Counted from the first letter of the stretch, positions 1-10,395 are shown. The stretch: DNA of 64,000 bases from Aquabacterium soli (GCF_003933735.1 NZ_RSED01000005.1:211812-275811); one strand, 5' to 3'. Numbers and translations are program-made. Notes: a model not told the origin generated them from the sequence alone.

Positions 1-972
1 AGGATAAGGCTGCTGCCAGGCGCCCACGGGAGGGCGCGTGAGGGTGAGCGCCCAGCGGCGCCCCGCCACCTCGGTGAGTCGCCGACGGCGGTCGTCGGCA
101 TGCGGGGTGGCCGTGGGCTGGAAGGCCGTGGACGATTGACGGGCGCTGTCGAAGAGGGGCGCGGGGGCGGTGGAGGCGCCGCCAGTGGCCGGCCCCAGGT
201 CCTGGATGTTCAGATGCCACTGATCCCAGGTGCTGGTGGGGATCACGGCTGCCACCAGTCGGTCGGCCTGGAAGGCGCCGCCCACCTGGCCCAAATAGGC
301 CTGGCGGCGCTGTGCCACGGTGTCGATGGGCTGGTGGGCACGGTAGACGGGCAGGCGCACGACGAAGCCCTGGGCCTGCGCACCGCCCGACACCAGTTGC
401 ACCGGCCCCGAGCCCTGGGCCCGGGCCGTGTCGCGTGCCTGCTCCATCACCGCGCGGCGAATGGCCTCGAAGGCCTGGTCGTAGCCCAGCAGTCGGGTGT
501 TGCCATCGGGCGGCTCCACGAAGACCACAGGCAGGTAGCTGGCGCGCTCGCCCGGCGGGTGAATGCTGTAGCCGGGATGTGGCCCATCGGCGCGCATCCC
601 GGCCTCGAAGCGGGCCTTGTCGGCATGGGGCACCAGGCGGGCGAACTGCACCGCGATCAGGGCCGGGTAGCCCTCCTTCGCATAGGCCAGTTCATGCAGG
701 CGGCGAAAGGCCGCGCGGTCGACCTGGTCCGAGGCCACGAAGGCCGACTGGAAGCTGCGCAGCAGGTCCAGGTGGTGGTTGACCGAGGCCGCCAGGCGTT
801 CGGCCTTGTCGCGCGATGTGTTCTCGAACAGCACGTCGGCCGTGCGCTGAACCTCGTGCGCGGCATGGCTCCAGCCGAGCACGCTCAACACCGCCCCACC
901 GATCAGAGAGATCCAGGACAGTGCGATCCAGCGTCGAGACCATCGGGCAACCTGCCCGGGCGTTTGATTCAT
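1..972 (-). CDS. CHASE-domain membrane sensor protein (C-terminus outside window)
   Basis: This is the N-terminal 324 codons of a minus-strand gene; the rest lies beyond position 1. The start ATG is at 972-970. A hydrophobic segment around residues 15-34 is followed by an extracytoplasmic region of the CHASE type, and the readable part ends near VAGRRW and QQPYP. The neighbouring full-length sensor at 1098-4364 has the same landmarks (VAGRRW, LQPYP) and the same order of motifs, so the two are tandem paralogues. By analogy the missing part should hold a second membrane segment and a cytoplasmic signalling output such as PAS/GGDEF, EAL or a kinase, but that is inference. No clear ribosome binding site is seen. 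Confidence 0.8.
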   Translation of the reverse strand, partial: MNQTPGQVARWSRRWIALSWISLIGGAVLSVLGWSHAAHEVQRTADVLFENTSRDKAERLAASVNHHLDLLRSFQSAFVASDQVDRAAFRRLHELAYAKEGYPALIAVQFARLVPHADKARFEAGMRADGPHPGYSIHPPGERASYLPVVFVEPPDGNTRLLGYDQAFEAIRRAVMEQARDTARAQGSGPVQLVSGGAQAQGFVVRLPVYRAHQPIDTVAQRRQAYLGQVGGAFQADRLVAAVIPTSTWDQWHLNIQDLGPATGGASTAPAPLFDSARQSSTAFQPTATPHADDRRRRLTEVAGRRWALTLTRPPVGAWQQPYP

Positions 973-1097
973 GCCTGACGTTCCACACGGCGAAAAGGGG
1001 CGGATTCAGAATGCCTGAGTCCACTGTACCCATATCGGTGCGGTGCAGAACAGTCTTGAGCAGGCAGGGCGGGGGAGCGCCCTGCCGCGGTGCGATT

Positions 1098-4000
1098 TCA
1101 GGCCGGAGCGTGAAGATTGTCTGCTTTGAACGTGCTGCGCTCTTGCGCATGCTGAACCAGCAGGGCCTCGAACGCATCGTCCTTCATCGGTCGGCCCAGG
1201 TGGTAGCCCTGGGCTTCATCACAGCCGTGATCGCGCAGGAAGGCGTTCTGCTCTTCCGTCTCGACGCCCTCGGCCACGATGCCCACCTCCAGGCGGTGCG
1301 CCATCGCGATCAGGGCGGCGGCCAGCCGGCTGTCGCCCTCGGATTGCGGCACCGCGCTCAGGAAGCTGCGGTCCAGCTTGAAGCGGTCCACCGGCAGTTC
1401 GCGCAGGTAGGCGAAGCTGGAGTAGCCCACGCCGAAGTCGTCGATGGCGATGCCCACGCCCAGGGCGCGCAACTCGGTCAGGATGTCGGCGGCGCGCAGC
1501 GATTCGCGCACCACCACGCTTTCGGTGATCTCCAGCTCCAGGGCGGTGGCGGGCAAGCCGGTCTCGTGCAGGGCCTGGGCCACGGTCGCGGTGATGTCGG
1601 CCTGGTCCAGCTGCACGGCCGAGAGGTTCACGGCGATGCGCAGCGGCCAGCCGGTCCTGCTGCGCCAGGCCTGGGCCTTGGCGCAGGCCTCGCGCAGCAC
1701 CCAGGCACCCATCTCGACGATGAGGCCGGATTCTTCGGCCAGCGGGATGAATTCGGCCGGCGACACCAGCTTGCCCTTGTGCTCCCAGCGCAGCAGCGCC
1801 TCGGCCCCGGTGATCTGGCCAGTGGCGCAGTCGAATTGGGGCTGGTAGTGCAGGCGCAGCTCGTTGCGCTCGAGCGCCTTGTACAGGTCGTTCTCCAGCA
1901 CCAGGGTGTCGGCCGTGGGCGACTCCATCTGGTCGCCGTAGACCTGGATGCGGTTGCGGCCGTTGTTCTTGGCGCGGTACATGGCCAGGTCGGCGTGGCG
2001 CATCAGGGTGATGGCATCGCTGCCGTGCTGGGGGTAGATCACCAGGCCCACGCTGGGCGTGACGCGCAGCTCGTGCGGGCCCACGCGCAGCGGCTCGGTG
2101 AACAGGTCCAGCACCTTCTGCGCCACACGCTCGCCATCGCCTTCTTCGGCGATCTGCGGCAGCAGGATCACGAACTCGTCGCCGCCCAGGCGGGCCACGA
2201 TGTCGGAGGTGCGCATGGCCGAGCGCAGGCGGCGCGCCACCTCGATCAGCACGCTGTCGCCGATGTGGTGGCCCAGGCTGTCGTTGATCTTCTTGAAGCG
2301 GTCCAGGTCCAGGAACATCAGGGCCATGGCATGGCCGCCGCGGTCGGCCGCCACCATCGAGGCCTTGAGCTGGTCCTGCAGCATGTTGCGGTTGGGCAGG
2401 GCCGTCAGCGCATCGTGCATGGCCATGTGCTGCAGCTGGTTCTCGGCCTCGCGGCGCAGGGTCACGTCCTGCGCCATGGCCAGGTAGCCTGTCAGGTTGC
2501 CCATCTCGTCGCAGAGTTCGGTCACGCTGATTTCGGCCACCAGGGGGCGGCCGTCGGCGCGGATCAGCGTCCATTCGCTGGGCAGGCCCGGCGACTCTTC
2601 GGCCAGGTGTGTCAGCACGTTCAGTTCGGTGACGGGCTGGTTCAGCCGCAGGGCCAGCATGTGCGCGCGTTCGGAGACCTCGTTCGGGTCGAAGAAGCGC
2701 TGCGTGGTGTTCTGGCCCATCAACTCGTTGAGCCGGTAGCCCAGCAGGGCTTCGCCGGCGGGGTTCACCGTCTGGATGATGCCATGGCGGTTGAGCATCA
2801 GGATGGCGTAGGGCGCGTGGTGCACGATCACGCGGCGCATCTCGTCGACCTCGTTGAGCTGGCGCTGCGCCTCGAGCACGGCCATCTCGGCGGCGGCCTG
2901 ATCGCTCAGGTCGCGCACGATGCCGATGTACTGCGTCACGCCGTCCTGCTCCATCGTGCTGATGGCCAGGTCCACGGGGAAGCGCTGGCCATTGGCGCGC
3001 CGGCCTTCGGCACGGCGTCCCAGGCCGATCAGTCCCACGTGCTGCGTCTTCAGGAAAGTGTCCACGGAGTGGCCCTGCCCGGCGTCTTCGACGGCGGCGG
3101 GAACCAGCAGGCTCAGGTGCTGCCCCACCATGGCAATCTCGCCGTGGCCGAAGATGCGGCACAGCGCCTGGTTGACGCTGATGATGTGGCCGTCTTCGCC
3201 GATCACGATGATCCCGTCCACGGTGTGGTCGACCACCGAGCGCAGCTGCTGCTCGCTGTCGCGGGCCTTGCGGCTGATCTCCATGGCCATCTGCGCGGCC
3301 AGGTGGTGGCGGCTGGCTGCCCCGCGGATGGCCCACCACAGGCCCACCGAGGCCAGCACACCGGCCATCAGCAGGGCCAGCGGGTAGGGTTGCAGGGCCT
3401 GGTTGACGGTGGGTTGCGCGAAGCTGACCTGCCATCGCCGCCCGGCCACATCGACCTGGTAGTCGCGGGTGTCCGCCGCCAGGGCACTGGCCTGGGCGTT
3501 GAAGTAGGCCTGGCCGTGTGCGGCACTGTCGAACAGCGCAATGGCGCTGCCCGCGGGCTGATCGGCGTCGCCCAGGTCCGTCACGCGCCATTGCAGTTGG
3601 CGCCAGCGGTCGGCCGGGAGCACCTGGCGCATCAGGTCGGAGGCGCGAAACACGCCGGTGATCTGGCCCAGGTAGGCCTGGCGCCTGGCGGCCCGGCTGT
3701 CCAGGTTGCCCATGGACGCGTAGACAGGCAGGCGGATCACGAAACCGGTCCTGTCCGTGTCCAGCTGCACCAGGGGTACGGGGGTGGACACCACCACCTT
3801 GCCGCTGTCGCGGGCGGCTTCCAGGCTGGCGCGGCGCTGGGCATCGCCCGCGATGTCGAAGCCCATGGCCTTTTCATTGCCGACCAGCGGTTCGGTGTAC
3901 TTCACCGCCACGTAGTTGGGGCGGGTACCGGCGGGGTGGATGGCGTAGTCGGGGTAGCCGGCCGGGTGGACGCTGTGGTCGGCCCTCACGGCGGCTTCAA

Positions 4001-4364
4001 ACTCGGCCTTGCGGGCCTGGGGCACCAGTTCGGCGAACTGGATGGCCATCAGCGCCTGGTAGTCGGCGCTCTTGCGCAGCGTGACGTAGCGGTTGTGGAA
4101 GGCGGCCCGGCTCACGTCGCCATTGACCAGGTACATGGCCTGGAAGCTGCTGAGCAGGTCGATGTAGCGGTCGATCTGGCGCTGCAGCGCAGCCACCTGA
4201 TCCTGGGTGTCATGCCGGAAAGCCAGTTCTGCCTGCGCGCGCAATTGCACCGCCGTGCGTTGCCACATCAGCATGCTGGCGCACAGCCCCAGCACGAGCA
4301 CCACCCACGCACCTCGTTTCAGCCACGCGGATTCGGTTTTTGCCTTGTTGATCTCTGACTGCAT
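1098..4364 (-). CDS. CHASE-PAS-PAS-GGDEF-EAL cyclic-di-GMP turnover protein
   Basis: An inner-membrane protein of 1088 aa that senses an extracytoplasmic signal and makes and/or degrades cyclic di-GMP. Order: membrane segment at about residues 18-34, periplasmic CHASE domain, second membrane segment at about 327-346, two PAS domains (about 370-490 and 505-640), GGDEF domain with intact RLGGDEF (GGDEF at 727-731), EAL domain with GAEALLRW (EAL at 855-857) and the DDFGVGYSS segment typical of active phosphodiesterases. Both catalytic signatures are intact, so either activity is possible; many such hybrids favour one. AAGGG lies seven bases before the ATG. It follows a paralogue (1-972) on the same strand. 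Ligand unknown. Confidence 0.95.
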   Translation of the reverse strand: MQSEINKAKTESAWLKRGAWVVLVLGLCASMLMWQRTAVQLRAQAELAFRHDTQDQVAALQRQIDRYIDLLSSFQAMYLVNGDVSRAAFHNRYVTLRKSADYQALMAIQFAELVPQARKAEFEAAVRADHSVHPAGYPDYAIHPAGTRPNYVAVKYTEPLVGNEKAMGFDIAGDAQRRASLEAARDSGKVVVSTPVPLVQLDTDRTGFVIRLPVYASMGNLDSRAARRQAYLGQITGVFRASDLMRQVLPADRWRQLQWRVTDLGDADQPAGSAIALFDSAAHGQAYFNAQASALAADTRDYQVDVAGRRWQVSFAQPTVNQALQPYPLALLMAGVLASVGLWWAIRGAASRHHLAAQMAMEISRKARDSEQQLRSVVDHTVDGIIVIGEDGHIISVNQALCRIFGHGEIAMVGQHLSLLVPAAVEDAGQGHSVDTFLKTQHVGLIGLGRRAEGRRANGQRFPVDLAISTMEQDGVTQYIGIVRDLSDQAAAEMAVLEAQRQLNEVDEMRRVIVHHAPYAILMLNRHGIIQTVNPAGEALLGYRLNELMGQNTTQRFFDPNEVSERAHMLALRLNQPVTELNVLTHLAEESPGLPSEWTLIRADGRPLVAEISVTELCDEMGNLTGYLAMAQDVTLRREAENQLQHMAMHDALTALPNRNMLQDQLKASMVAADRGGHAMALMFLDLDRFKKINDSLGHHIGDSVLIEVARRLRSAMRTSDIVARLGGDEFVILLPQIAEEGDGERVAQKVLDLFTEPLRVGPHELRVTPSVGLVIYPQHGSDAITLMRHADLAMYRAKNNGRNRIQVYGDQMESPTADTLVLENDLYKALERNELRLHYQPQFDCATGQITGAEALLRWEHKGKLVSPAEFIPLAEESGLIVEMGAWVLREACAKAQAWRSRTGWPLRIAVNLSAVQLDQADITATVAQALHETGLPATALELEITESVVVRESLRAADILTELRALGVGIAIDDFGVGYSSFAYLRELPVDRFKLDRSFLSAVPQSEGDSRLAAALIAMAHRLEVGIVAEGVETEEQNAFLRDHGCDEAQGYHLGRPMKDDAFEALLVQHAQERSTFKADNLHAPA

Positions 4365-4488
4365 CCAGCGCCCTTGTAAGTCCCGGTGCCGTCGAAGCCG
4401 ACGGCCGGGGCCTTACGAGTTATCGGATGCCTGGTCGAGATGTTGACTGGGATAAGGTGGCAATACATCACGCTTATCCGAGGAAATG

Positions 4489-5349
4489 TCAGCCTGGTCT
4501 TGCCCCACCTGGCGCCATGGCCATCAGACGGGCGACACGTTCCTCAGTCGCCGGGTGGGTGGAGAACAGGCCGCGCAGGCCGCCGGCGGACAGCGGGTTC
4601 ATGATCATCATCTGCGCGGTCTCGGGGTGGCGCTCGGCCGCCTCCAGCGGGATGCCCTGGGCGTAGCGGTGGATCTTCTCGAGCGCGCTGGCCAGGGCCT
4701 GCGGGTCGCCGCTGATCTCGGCGCCGCCACGGTCGGCCTCGAACTCGCGGGCACGGCTGATGGCCATCTGGATCAGGCTGGCCGCCAAGGGCGCCAGGAT
4801 GGCCACGGCGATGCCAGCGATCGGGTTGGCCGGGCGGCCTTCGGAATCGCGGCCACCGAAGAACATCGCGAAGTTGGCCAGCATCGAGATGGCACCGGCC
4901 ATGGTGGCGCTGATGGTGCTGATCAGGATGTCACGGTGCTTCACGTGGGCCAGTTCGTGTGCCATCACGCCGCGCAGTTCGCGCTCGCTGAGCACCTGCA
5001 TGATGCCGGTGGTCGCGGCCACGGCCGCGTTCTCCGGGTTGCGACCGGTGGCGAAGGCGTTGGGCGCATTCTCGTTGATCAGGTACACGCGGGGCATGGG
5101 CAGGTTGGCCTTGGTGGCCAGCTCCTGGACCATGGCGTAAAAGCGCGGCGCGGTGGTGGCGTCCACCTCGCGGGCGTTGTACATCTTCAGCACCATCTTG
5201 TCCGAAAACCAGTAGCTGAAGAAGTTCATGCCCAGTGCCACGACGAGCGCCAGCATCATGCCGGAACGGCCTCCGATCAGGCCGCCGATGGCCATGAAGA
5301 GGGCGGTGATCGCCGCCATCAGGATGGCGGTTTTCATCATGTTGAACAT
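4489..5349 (-). CDS. htpX: Membrane zinc metalloprotease HtpX
   Basis: HtpX (M48 family) degrades damaged inner-membrane proteins together with FtsH. The 286-aa protein begins [10 protein letters not shown], typical of HtpX, has two N-terminal membrane segments, the zinc motif HELAH at residues 131-135, two further hydrophobic stretches and a downstream glutamate in AREFEAD. I chose the ATG at 5349 over an upstream in-frame ATG at 5388 because AAAGGAG stands eight bases before it and because it gives the usual family length. It is a single gene, separated from the convergently ordered neighbours by about 100-140 bp on each side. Confidence 0.97.
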   Translation of the reverse strand: MFNMMKTAILMAAITALFMAIGGLIGGRSGMMLALVVALGMNFFSYWFSDKMVLKMYNAREVDATTAPRFYAMVQELATKANLPMPRVYLINENAPNAFATGRNPENAAVAATTGIMQVLSERELRGVMAHELAHVKHRDILISTISATMAGAISMLANFAMFFGGRDSEGRPANPIAGIAVAILAPLAASLIQMAISRAREFEADRGGAEISGDPQALASALEKIHRYAQGIPLEAAERHPETAQMMIMNPLSAGGLRGLFSTHPATEERVARLMAMAPGGARPG

Positions 5350-5489
5350 AAGGCGGGCTCCTTTGGCGAAGCCGATGAACCGCCACATGGCGGCACCGGG
5401 ATAGATGCGGGCGGGCTTGAGAAGTTCAAGCTCGGTTCAGGTTTTGTTCAGTCTGGCATGCGGAAGCTGGGCCAGCGCCGAACAGGTTG

Positions 5490-6434
5490 TCAGGCCAGGT
5501 GGGCGGGCAGCGTACCGATGGCCTGCAGCGCATCGCGTGTCATCACGCGTTTGCCGCCGGGGCGTTGCAGGGTATGCAAGGCCAGAGCCTGCTCACCGCA
5601 GGCCACGATCAGCGTGTCGCCCTGGGCATGCAGCACCTCGCCCGGCGCGCCGCTGGCGGGCACCACACTGGTGCGCCACAGCTTCACGGTTTCGCCATTC
5701 AAGGCGAAGGTGGCGCCAGGGAAGGGGTCGAAGGCTCTCACGCGGCGCTCGATCACGGCGGCGGGCAGGCGCCAGTCGATCGCGGCCTCGGCCTTTTCGA
5801 TCTTGTGCGCGTAGGTGATGCCTTCGACCGGCTGGGGCGTCGGTGTGAAGCCACCGCAGGCAGCCAGTTCCAGGGCTTCGATGATCAGGCGGCCGCCCAG
5901 CGTGGCCAGCCGGTCGTGCAGGGTGGCTGTGGTGTCCTCGGGGCGGATCGTTTCGCGTTCGATCAGCAGCATGTCGCCGGTGTCCAGCCCTTGGTCCATC
6001 TGCATGATGGTGATGCCGGTGGCCTCGTCGCCGGCCTCGATGGCGCGGTGGATGGGGGCGGCACCGCGCCAGCGCGGCAGCAGCGAGGCATGGATGTTCA
6101 GGCAGCCCAGGCGGGGCAGCTGCAGCGTCCAGCGCGGCAGGATCAGGCCATAGGCGGCTACCACCATCACGTCGGCGTTCACCGATTCGAGCAAGGTCTT
6201 GGCCGCTGCGGCTTCATCCGGATACTTGCCGTCGAGTTTGAGACTGTGCGGCTGCGCCACCTCGATCCCATGGTCGAGCGCGAACTGCTTGACCGGCGAG
6301 GCCTGCAGCTTCATGCCGCGCCCGGCCGGGCGGTCAGGTTGGGTCAGCACCAGCGGGATCTGGAATCCGGCGGTGTGCAGCGCGGCCAGGGCCTCGCGGG
6401 CGAACTCCGGTGTGCCGGCAAAGACGACTTTCAT
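5490..6434 (-). CDS. fmt: Methionyl-tRNA formyltransferase
   Basis: Formylates the amino group of methionine on initiator tRNA using 10-formyltetrahydrofolate. Length (314 aa) is usual. It starts [12 protein letters not shown], carries the folate-site segment [16 protein letters not shown] and has the C-terminal OB-like domain ([11 protein letters not shown] onward). It lies seven bases downstream of the def stop codon on the same strand, the classic def-fmt operon, so formylation and deformylation of nascent proteins are co-expressed. No strong ribosome binding site precedes it, consistent with translational coupling to def. Confidence 0.98.
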   Translation of the reverse strand: MKVVFAGTPEFAREALAALHTAGFQIPLVLTQPDRPAGRGMKLQASPVKQFALDHGIEVAQPHSLKLDGKYPDEAAAAKTLLESVNADVMVVAAYGLILPRWTLQLPRLGCLNIHASLLPRWRGAAPIHRAIEAGDEATGITIMQMDQGLDTGDMLLIERETIRPEDTTATLHDRLATLGGRLIIEALELAACGGFTPTPQPVEGITYAHKIEKAEAAIDWRLPAAVIERRVRAFDPFPGATFALNGETVKLWRTSVVPASGAPGEVLHAQGDTLIVACGEQALALHTLQRPGGKRVMTRDALQAIGTLPAHLA

Positions 6435-6441
6435 CTGGGGA

Positions 6442-6957
6442 TCAGGCTGGCTCGTCTTCGCGCGAGCGCTTTTGCAGCTTGCTCTTGATGCGGTTGCGCT
6501 TGAGCGCCGAGAGGTATTCCACGAACACCTTGCCCATCAGGTGGTCCAGCTCGTGCTGCACGCACACCGACAGCAGGTCGTCGTCGGCATCGAACTCGTA
6601 GGGCTGACCGTCGCGGCCCAGCGCCCGCACGCGCACGCGGGCATGGCGCTCGACCTTGTCGTAGATGGTGGGCACCGACAGGCAGCCTTCCTCCCACACG
6701 ATCATCTCGTCGCTGCGCCCGATGATCTCGGGGTTGATCAGCACGCGTGGGTCGTTGCGCTCTTCGCTGGTGTCGATCACGACCACGCGCTCGTGCACAT
6801 CGACCTGGGTGGCGGCCAGGCCCACGCCCTTGGCCTCATACATGGTCTCGAGCATGTCGTCCACCAGTTGCCGGATGCGGTCATCCACCTGCGCCACGGG
6901 CTTGGCCACCTTGTGCAGGCGCGGGTCGGGGTAGCGAAGAATGGTCAGCAGGGCCAT
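6442..6957 (-). CDS. def: Peptide deformylase
   Basis: Metal-dependent hydrolase that removes the N-formyl group from nascent proteins. All three family motifs are present: [16 protein letters not shown] and QHELDHL (metal ligands H135 and H139, catalytic E136). The 171-aa length fits the ATG at 6957, giving [14 protein letters not shown], the usual deformylase start; in-frame extension further upstream reads as non-conserved sequence. First gene of the def-fmt pair, divergent from the LysM gene at 7211. Confidence 0.98.
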   Translation of the reverse strand: MALLTILRYPDPRLHKVAKPVAQVDDRIRQLVDDMLETMYEAKGVGLAATQVDVHERVVVIDTSEERNDPRVLINPEIIGRSDEMIVWEEGCLSVPTIYDKVERHARVRVRALGRDGQPYEFDADDDLLSVCVQHELDHLMGKVFVEYLSALKRNRIKSKLQKRSREDEPA

Positions 6958-7210
6958 GGTGATCAGCCTGAAACAGAACGGGTCGTGTGGAATCGATGCA
7001 ACGCCGGGGCCGGGTAGACCTGCCGCGGCGGAGGGCCGCCACGGTAACACAGGGCAACCCGCGTTGCCGCAGCTTGCAATTTACGGGCAGAATCCAGCGA
7101 TCATTGACCGGATTGTGCCGAATCTCCCGGATCCGCGCTGAAACCAGTGCTTCCCCGCGTGTGCATTCTGCTGGCATCCGGGCGTCGAACGTGGGTGTCG
7201 GGAGGACGAC

Positions 7211-8392
7211 TTGGAGACTGTTTTGAAGACACGCAATGCCCTGTCCATGGCCAAGGCGATCGGAGTGCTGGCGCTGACGGGAGGCGTGGCCCAGGCCGTG
7301 TTTGCCCAGGCCGCGCCCAATTTCCCGATCACCTCGCAACAGAAGGCCACCGCCAGCCAGGTGGCCGAGGCCGGGGTGCCGCTGTCCGAACTGGCGCCCA
7401 ACGCGCCGGATTCCTACACCGTGCGGCGTGGCGACACGCTGTGGGCCATCTCGGGGCTGTTCCTCAAGCGGCCCTGGCGCTGGCCAGAGCTGTGGGGCAT
7501 GAACCTGCAGCAGATCCGCAACCCCCACCTGATCTTCCCGGGCCAGATTCTTTACCTGGACAAGTCCAGTGGGCGCGCCCGTCTGCGCCTGGGCCAGCCA
7601 CTGGGGCCCAATGGCGACGCCCGCCTCTCGCCGCGCGTGCGTGAGAGCGATCCCAACGACGCCATCACCACGGTGCCCGTGCACCTCCTGGAGCCCTTCT
7701 TCAACGAGGCGGTCATCTTCAATGACAGCAACGAGTTGCTGACGGCGCCGCGTGTCGTGGCCACCCAAGAGGGGCGCGTGATCGTGTCGCGAGGCGAGAC
7801 GGCCTACATTCGTGGCGACACCCGCGGCCGCAACGAGTTCCGCCTGTTCCGAGAGCCCAAGCCTTTGCGCGACCCCGCCACGCAGGAGGTGCTGGGTTAC
7901 GAGGCCGTGTATGTCGGGGCTGCCGAACTGGTGCGGCCGGGCGCAGAGGGCACCGGGGCCGATGGCAAAGCCCTCGTCATCCCATCGACCATCAGCATCA
8001 CGAGCACCCGCCAGGAAGTCATGATCGGCGACCGACTGGCGCCGGTCCCCCCGCGCGATTTTGACACCGCCGTGCCGCATGCACCCAAGGAAGAGATCTC
8101 GGGTCAGATCGCTTCGCTGTATGGTGAGGCGCTCACGGCAGGCCAGAGCCAGATCGTCTCCCTCAACCGGGGCACGGCCGATGGCATCGAGCGCGGGCAC
8201 GTGCTGGCGCTGTGGCGTGATGGCCGCATCATCAAGGACACTGCGCCCGGTGCCGACAAGGCCACCCTCAAGCTGCCCGACGAGCGCCATGGCCTGCTCT
8301 ATGTGTTCCGCACTTTCGAGCGCATGTCCTATGCGCTGATCCTGCAGGTGCAGGAGCCTGTCAAGACGGGCGACCGTTTCACGCAGCCCTGA
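7211..8392 (+). CDS. Exported LysM-domain protein
   Basis: A 393-aa exported protein: N-terminal signal-peptide-like stretch ending near VFAQA, then a LysM peptidoglycan-binding domain at about residues 68-120 (SYTVRRGDTLWAI to GQILYLD). The remaining roughly 270 residues have no motif I recognise beyond beta-rich composition. The start is a TTG at 7211: GGAGG lies five bases before it, while a second TTG at 7223 is badly spaced. It precedes dprA, an arrangement common in Burkholderiales, but a strong terminator separates the two. Probable role at the cell wall; exact function unknown. Confidence 0.9.
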   Translation: METVLKTRNALSMAKAIGVLALTGGVAQAVFAQAAPNFPITSQQKATASQVAEAGVPLSELAPNAPDSYTVRRGDTLWAISGLFLKRPWRWPELWGMNLQQIRNPHLIFPGQILYLDKSSGRARLRLGQPLGPNGDARLSPRVRESDPNDAITTVPVHLLEPFFNEAVIFNDSNELLTAPRVVATQEGRVIVSRGETAYIRGDTRGRNEFRLFREPKPLRDPATQEVLGYEAVYVGAAELVRPGAEGTGADGKALVIPSTISITSTRQEVMIGDRLAPVPPRDFDTAVPHAPKEEISGQIASLYGEALTAGQSQIVSLNRGTADGIERGHVLALWRDGRIIKDTAPGADKATLKLPDERHGLLYVFRTFERMSYALILQVQEPVKTGDRFTQP

Positions 8393-8411
8393 GCCTGCTT
8401 TCCTCCTGATC

Positions 8412-8454
8412 GGCCTTTGCCATCCCCGCCACGGCGGTGGTGCAAAGGCCTTTT
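8412..8454 (+). terminator. Rho-independent terminator after the LysM gene
   Basis: Inverted repeat GGCCTTTGC (8412-8420) / GCAAAGGCC (8442-8450), with further pairing of CCGCC with GGCGG inside, followed by TTTT. It lies 20 bp after the LysM stop codon. A GTG that could extend dprA upstream (8437) falls inside this hairpin, which argues for the later dprA start. Confidence 0.85.
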
Positions 8455-8502
8455 CATCAACCGCAGTACCGTTTGAATCGGCTCCCATGGGGCTGGCTTG
8501 TC

Positions 8503-9669
8503 GTGAACCTGACGTTGGATGAACTGAGGGCCTGGCTGCGCCTGACCCTGACGCCCCGCCTCGGTCCCGCCTCTGCGCGCACACTGCTGGCCGCCCTGGG
8601 ATCGCCCCAGGGTGTTTTCGAGGCCGGCCCGGCGGCCTGGGCAGAACTGCTGCCCACCCGTGAGTCCAAGGGCCTGCTCACCGAGCCCGAGAACCTGGCC
8701 GAGCATACCGAGCGCGCCTGGACCTGGCTGCACGGGTCTGAACAGGCTGGCGCAGCGGATGCGGGCCGAGCGGTCCTGTCGCTGGCCGATCCCCGCTACC
8801 CGCAGGCCTTGCTGCAGGCCACCGATCCGCCCTTGCTGCTGTTTGCCCAGGGACGTCTTGGACTGCTGCAGGCCCCGGCCATCGCCATCGTGGGCAGCCG
8901 CCACCCGACCGAGCAGGGGCGGGACAACGCGCGCGCTTTCGCCCAGGCCTTCAGCGAAGCGGGCCTGACCGTGGTGTCCGGCCTGGCCGACGGCGTGGAT
9001 GGCGCGGCGCATGAGGGCGCCCTGCAGGCCCTGTCTGCGGCGGGCGAGGGCGCAGGCAGCACCATCGCCGTGGTCGGCACGGGCCTGGACCGCGTCTACC
9101 CCCGCAAGCACCATGACCTGGCGCACCGCATCGCCATGCACGGCGCGGTGGTGGGCGAGTGCCTGCTGGGTACGCCGCCGCTGGCGCAGAACTTCCCCAG
9201 GCGCAACCGCATCGTGGCAGGCCTCACGCGTGGCACCCTGGTGGTGGAGGCGGCGGTGCAGTCGGGCTCGCTGATCACGGCGCGCCTGGCCGCCGAGATG
9301 GGGCGCGAGGTCTTCGCCATCCCGGGCTCGATCCATGCGCCGCAGGCACGGGGCTGCCATGCCCTGATCAAGCAGGGCGCCAAACTGGTGGAGACCGCGC
9401 AGGACGTGATGGACGAGCTGCAGTGGGGCCTCCATGGGGCCCGCTCTATCGGCGCCTCCGGGCCGGAGGGGTTGTCGCACGGTGGCGATGACAATGCCGA
9501 AGACGCCGTGCTGACCGCCATGGCCTACGACCCCGTTGGGCTGGACGCCCTGTGTGCGCGCACAGGGCTCAGTCCGGCCGACCTGGGCGTGCGCCTGCTG
9601 GAGCTGGAGCTGGACGGGCGCGTGGCGCGCCTGCCGGGCCAGCTGTTCCAGCGCCGGGCCGCGGCCTGA
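8503..9669 (+). CDS. dprA: DNA processing protein DprA
   Basis: DprA binds incoming single-stranded DNA and loads RecA during natural transformation. The 388-aa protein (GTG at 8503) has an N-terminal SAM-like region, the Rossmann-type core starting IAIVGSRHPTEQG at residue 127, with VSGLADGVDGAAH, NFPRRNRIVAG and VEAAVQSGSLITAR, and a C-terminal winged-helix (DML1-like) domain. The GTG start is preferred because the alternative upstream GTG at 8437 lies inside a transcription terminator. No strong ribosome binding site is visible, so the exact start is less certain than the identity. Confidence 0.95.
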   Translation: MNLTLDELRAWLRLTLTPRLGPASARTLLAALGSPQGVFEAGPAAWAELLPTRESKGLLTEPENLAEHTERAWTWLHGSEQAGAADAGRAVLSLADPRYPQALLQATDPPLLLFAQGRLGLLQAPAIAIVGSRHPTEQGRDNARAFAQAFSEAGLTVVSGLADGVDGAAHEGALQALSAAGEGAGSTIAVVGTGLDRVYPRKHHDLAHRIAMHGAVVGECLLGTPPLAQNFPRRNRIVAGLTRGTLVVEAAVQSGSLITARLAAEMGREVFAIPGSIHAPQARGCHALIKQGAKLVETAQDVMDELQWGLHGARSIGASGPEGLSHGGDDNAEDAVLTAMAYDPVGLDALCARTGLSPADLGVRLLELELDGRVARLPGQLFQRRAAA

Positions 9670-9702
9670 GCGGGGCACCGCGGTCGGTGGTACAACCGCC
9701 GC

Positions 9703-10395
9703 ATGCACCCGACGTTGCACACCGACTTCCTGGGCCTGGTTCCGTACGAGCCCACCTATGCCGCGATGCGCGAGTTCACCGAATCGCGCACGTCCGACAC
9801 CCCCGACCAGCTGTGGATCTGTTCGCACCCGCCCGTCTTCACGCAAGGGCTGGCAGGACAGGCCGGCCACGTGCTGCTCAACCCGGAGGGGCCTGACCAC
9901 ATCCCGGTGGTGCAGAGCAACCGGGGCGGCCAGGTCACCTACCACGGTCCGGGCCAGGTGGTGGGCTATCCGCTGCTGGATCTGCGCCGCCGCGGCTACT
10001 TCGTCAAGGAGTACGTGCACCGCATCGAAGAGGCGGTGATCCGCACGCTGGCACCCTTGGGCGTCACCGGTCATCGCCTGGCGGGGGCGCCGGGCATCTA
10101 CGTGCGGCTCGATGATCCGGGGGCGCATGCTGCCTTGAATGATCCGCCCGACCCGCGCGATCCCTTCAAAGGCCTGGGCAAGATCGCCGCCCTGGGCATC
10201 AAGGTGACCCGGCACTGCACCTACCACGGCGTGTCATTGAATGTCGCGATGGACCTGTCGCCCTACGGCCGCATCAACCCCTGCGGCTATGCTGGCCTGC
10301 GCACGGTGGACCTGGCCACGCTGGGCGTGCAGGCCGATCCGGACGAGGTGGCCCGCCTGCTGGCCGCCAAGCTGGAGACCTGGCTGGCGCGTTGA
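9703..10395 (+). CDS. lipB: Octanoyl-[ACP]:protein N-octanoyltransferase LipB
   Basis: Transfers octanoate from acyl carrier protein to lipoyl domains, the step before LipA. The 230-aa protein carries [12 protein letters not shown] (residues 74-85), catalytic lysine K160 in [11 protein letters not shown] and catalytic cysteine C194 in NPCGYAG. An extra loop at about residues 134-157 makes it slightly longer than E. coli LipB. No ribosome binding site precedes the ATG; instead a -10-like TACAAC ends six bases before it, so the mRNA may be leaderless. lipA follows 131 bp downstream. Confidence 0.97.
   Translation: MHPTLHTDFLGLVPYEPTYAAMREFTESRTSDTPDQLWICSHPPVFTQGLAGQAGHVLLNPEGPDHIPVVQSNRGGQVTYHGPGQVVGYPLLDLRRRGYFVKEYVHRIEEAVIRTLAPLGVTGHRLAGAPGIYVRLDDPGAHAALNDPPDPRDPFKGLGKIAALGIKVTRHCTYHGVSLNVAMDLSPYGRINPCGYAGLRTVDLATLGVQADPDEVARLLAAKLETWLAR

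Noticed and set aside
816..4358. Very long plus-strand open frame opposite the GGDEF-EAL gene
   Set aside because: Its translation is His/Gln/Ala/Gly-rich with no domain; it mirrors the third-position GC bias of the real minus-strand gene, whose translation has intact GGDEF and EAL motifs.
6881..8584. Minus-strand 567-aa open frame over the LysM gene
   Set aside because: Overlaps def and the whole LysM gene and has shadow composition; the LysM frame has a signal peptide, LysM domain, ribosome binding site and terminator.
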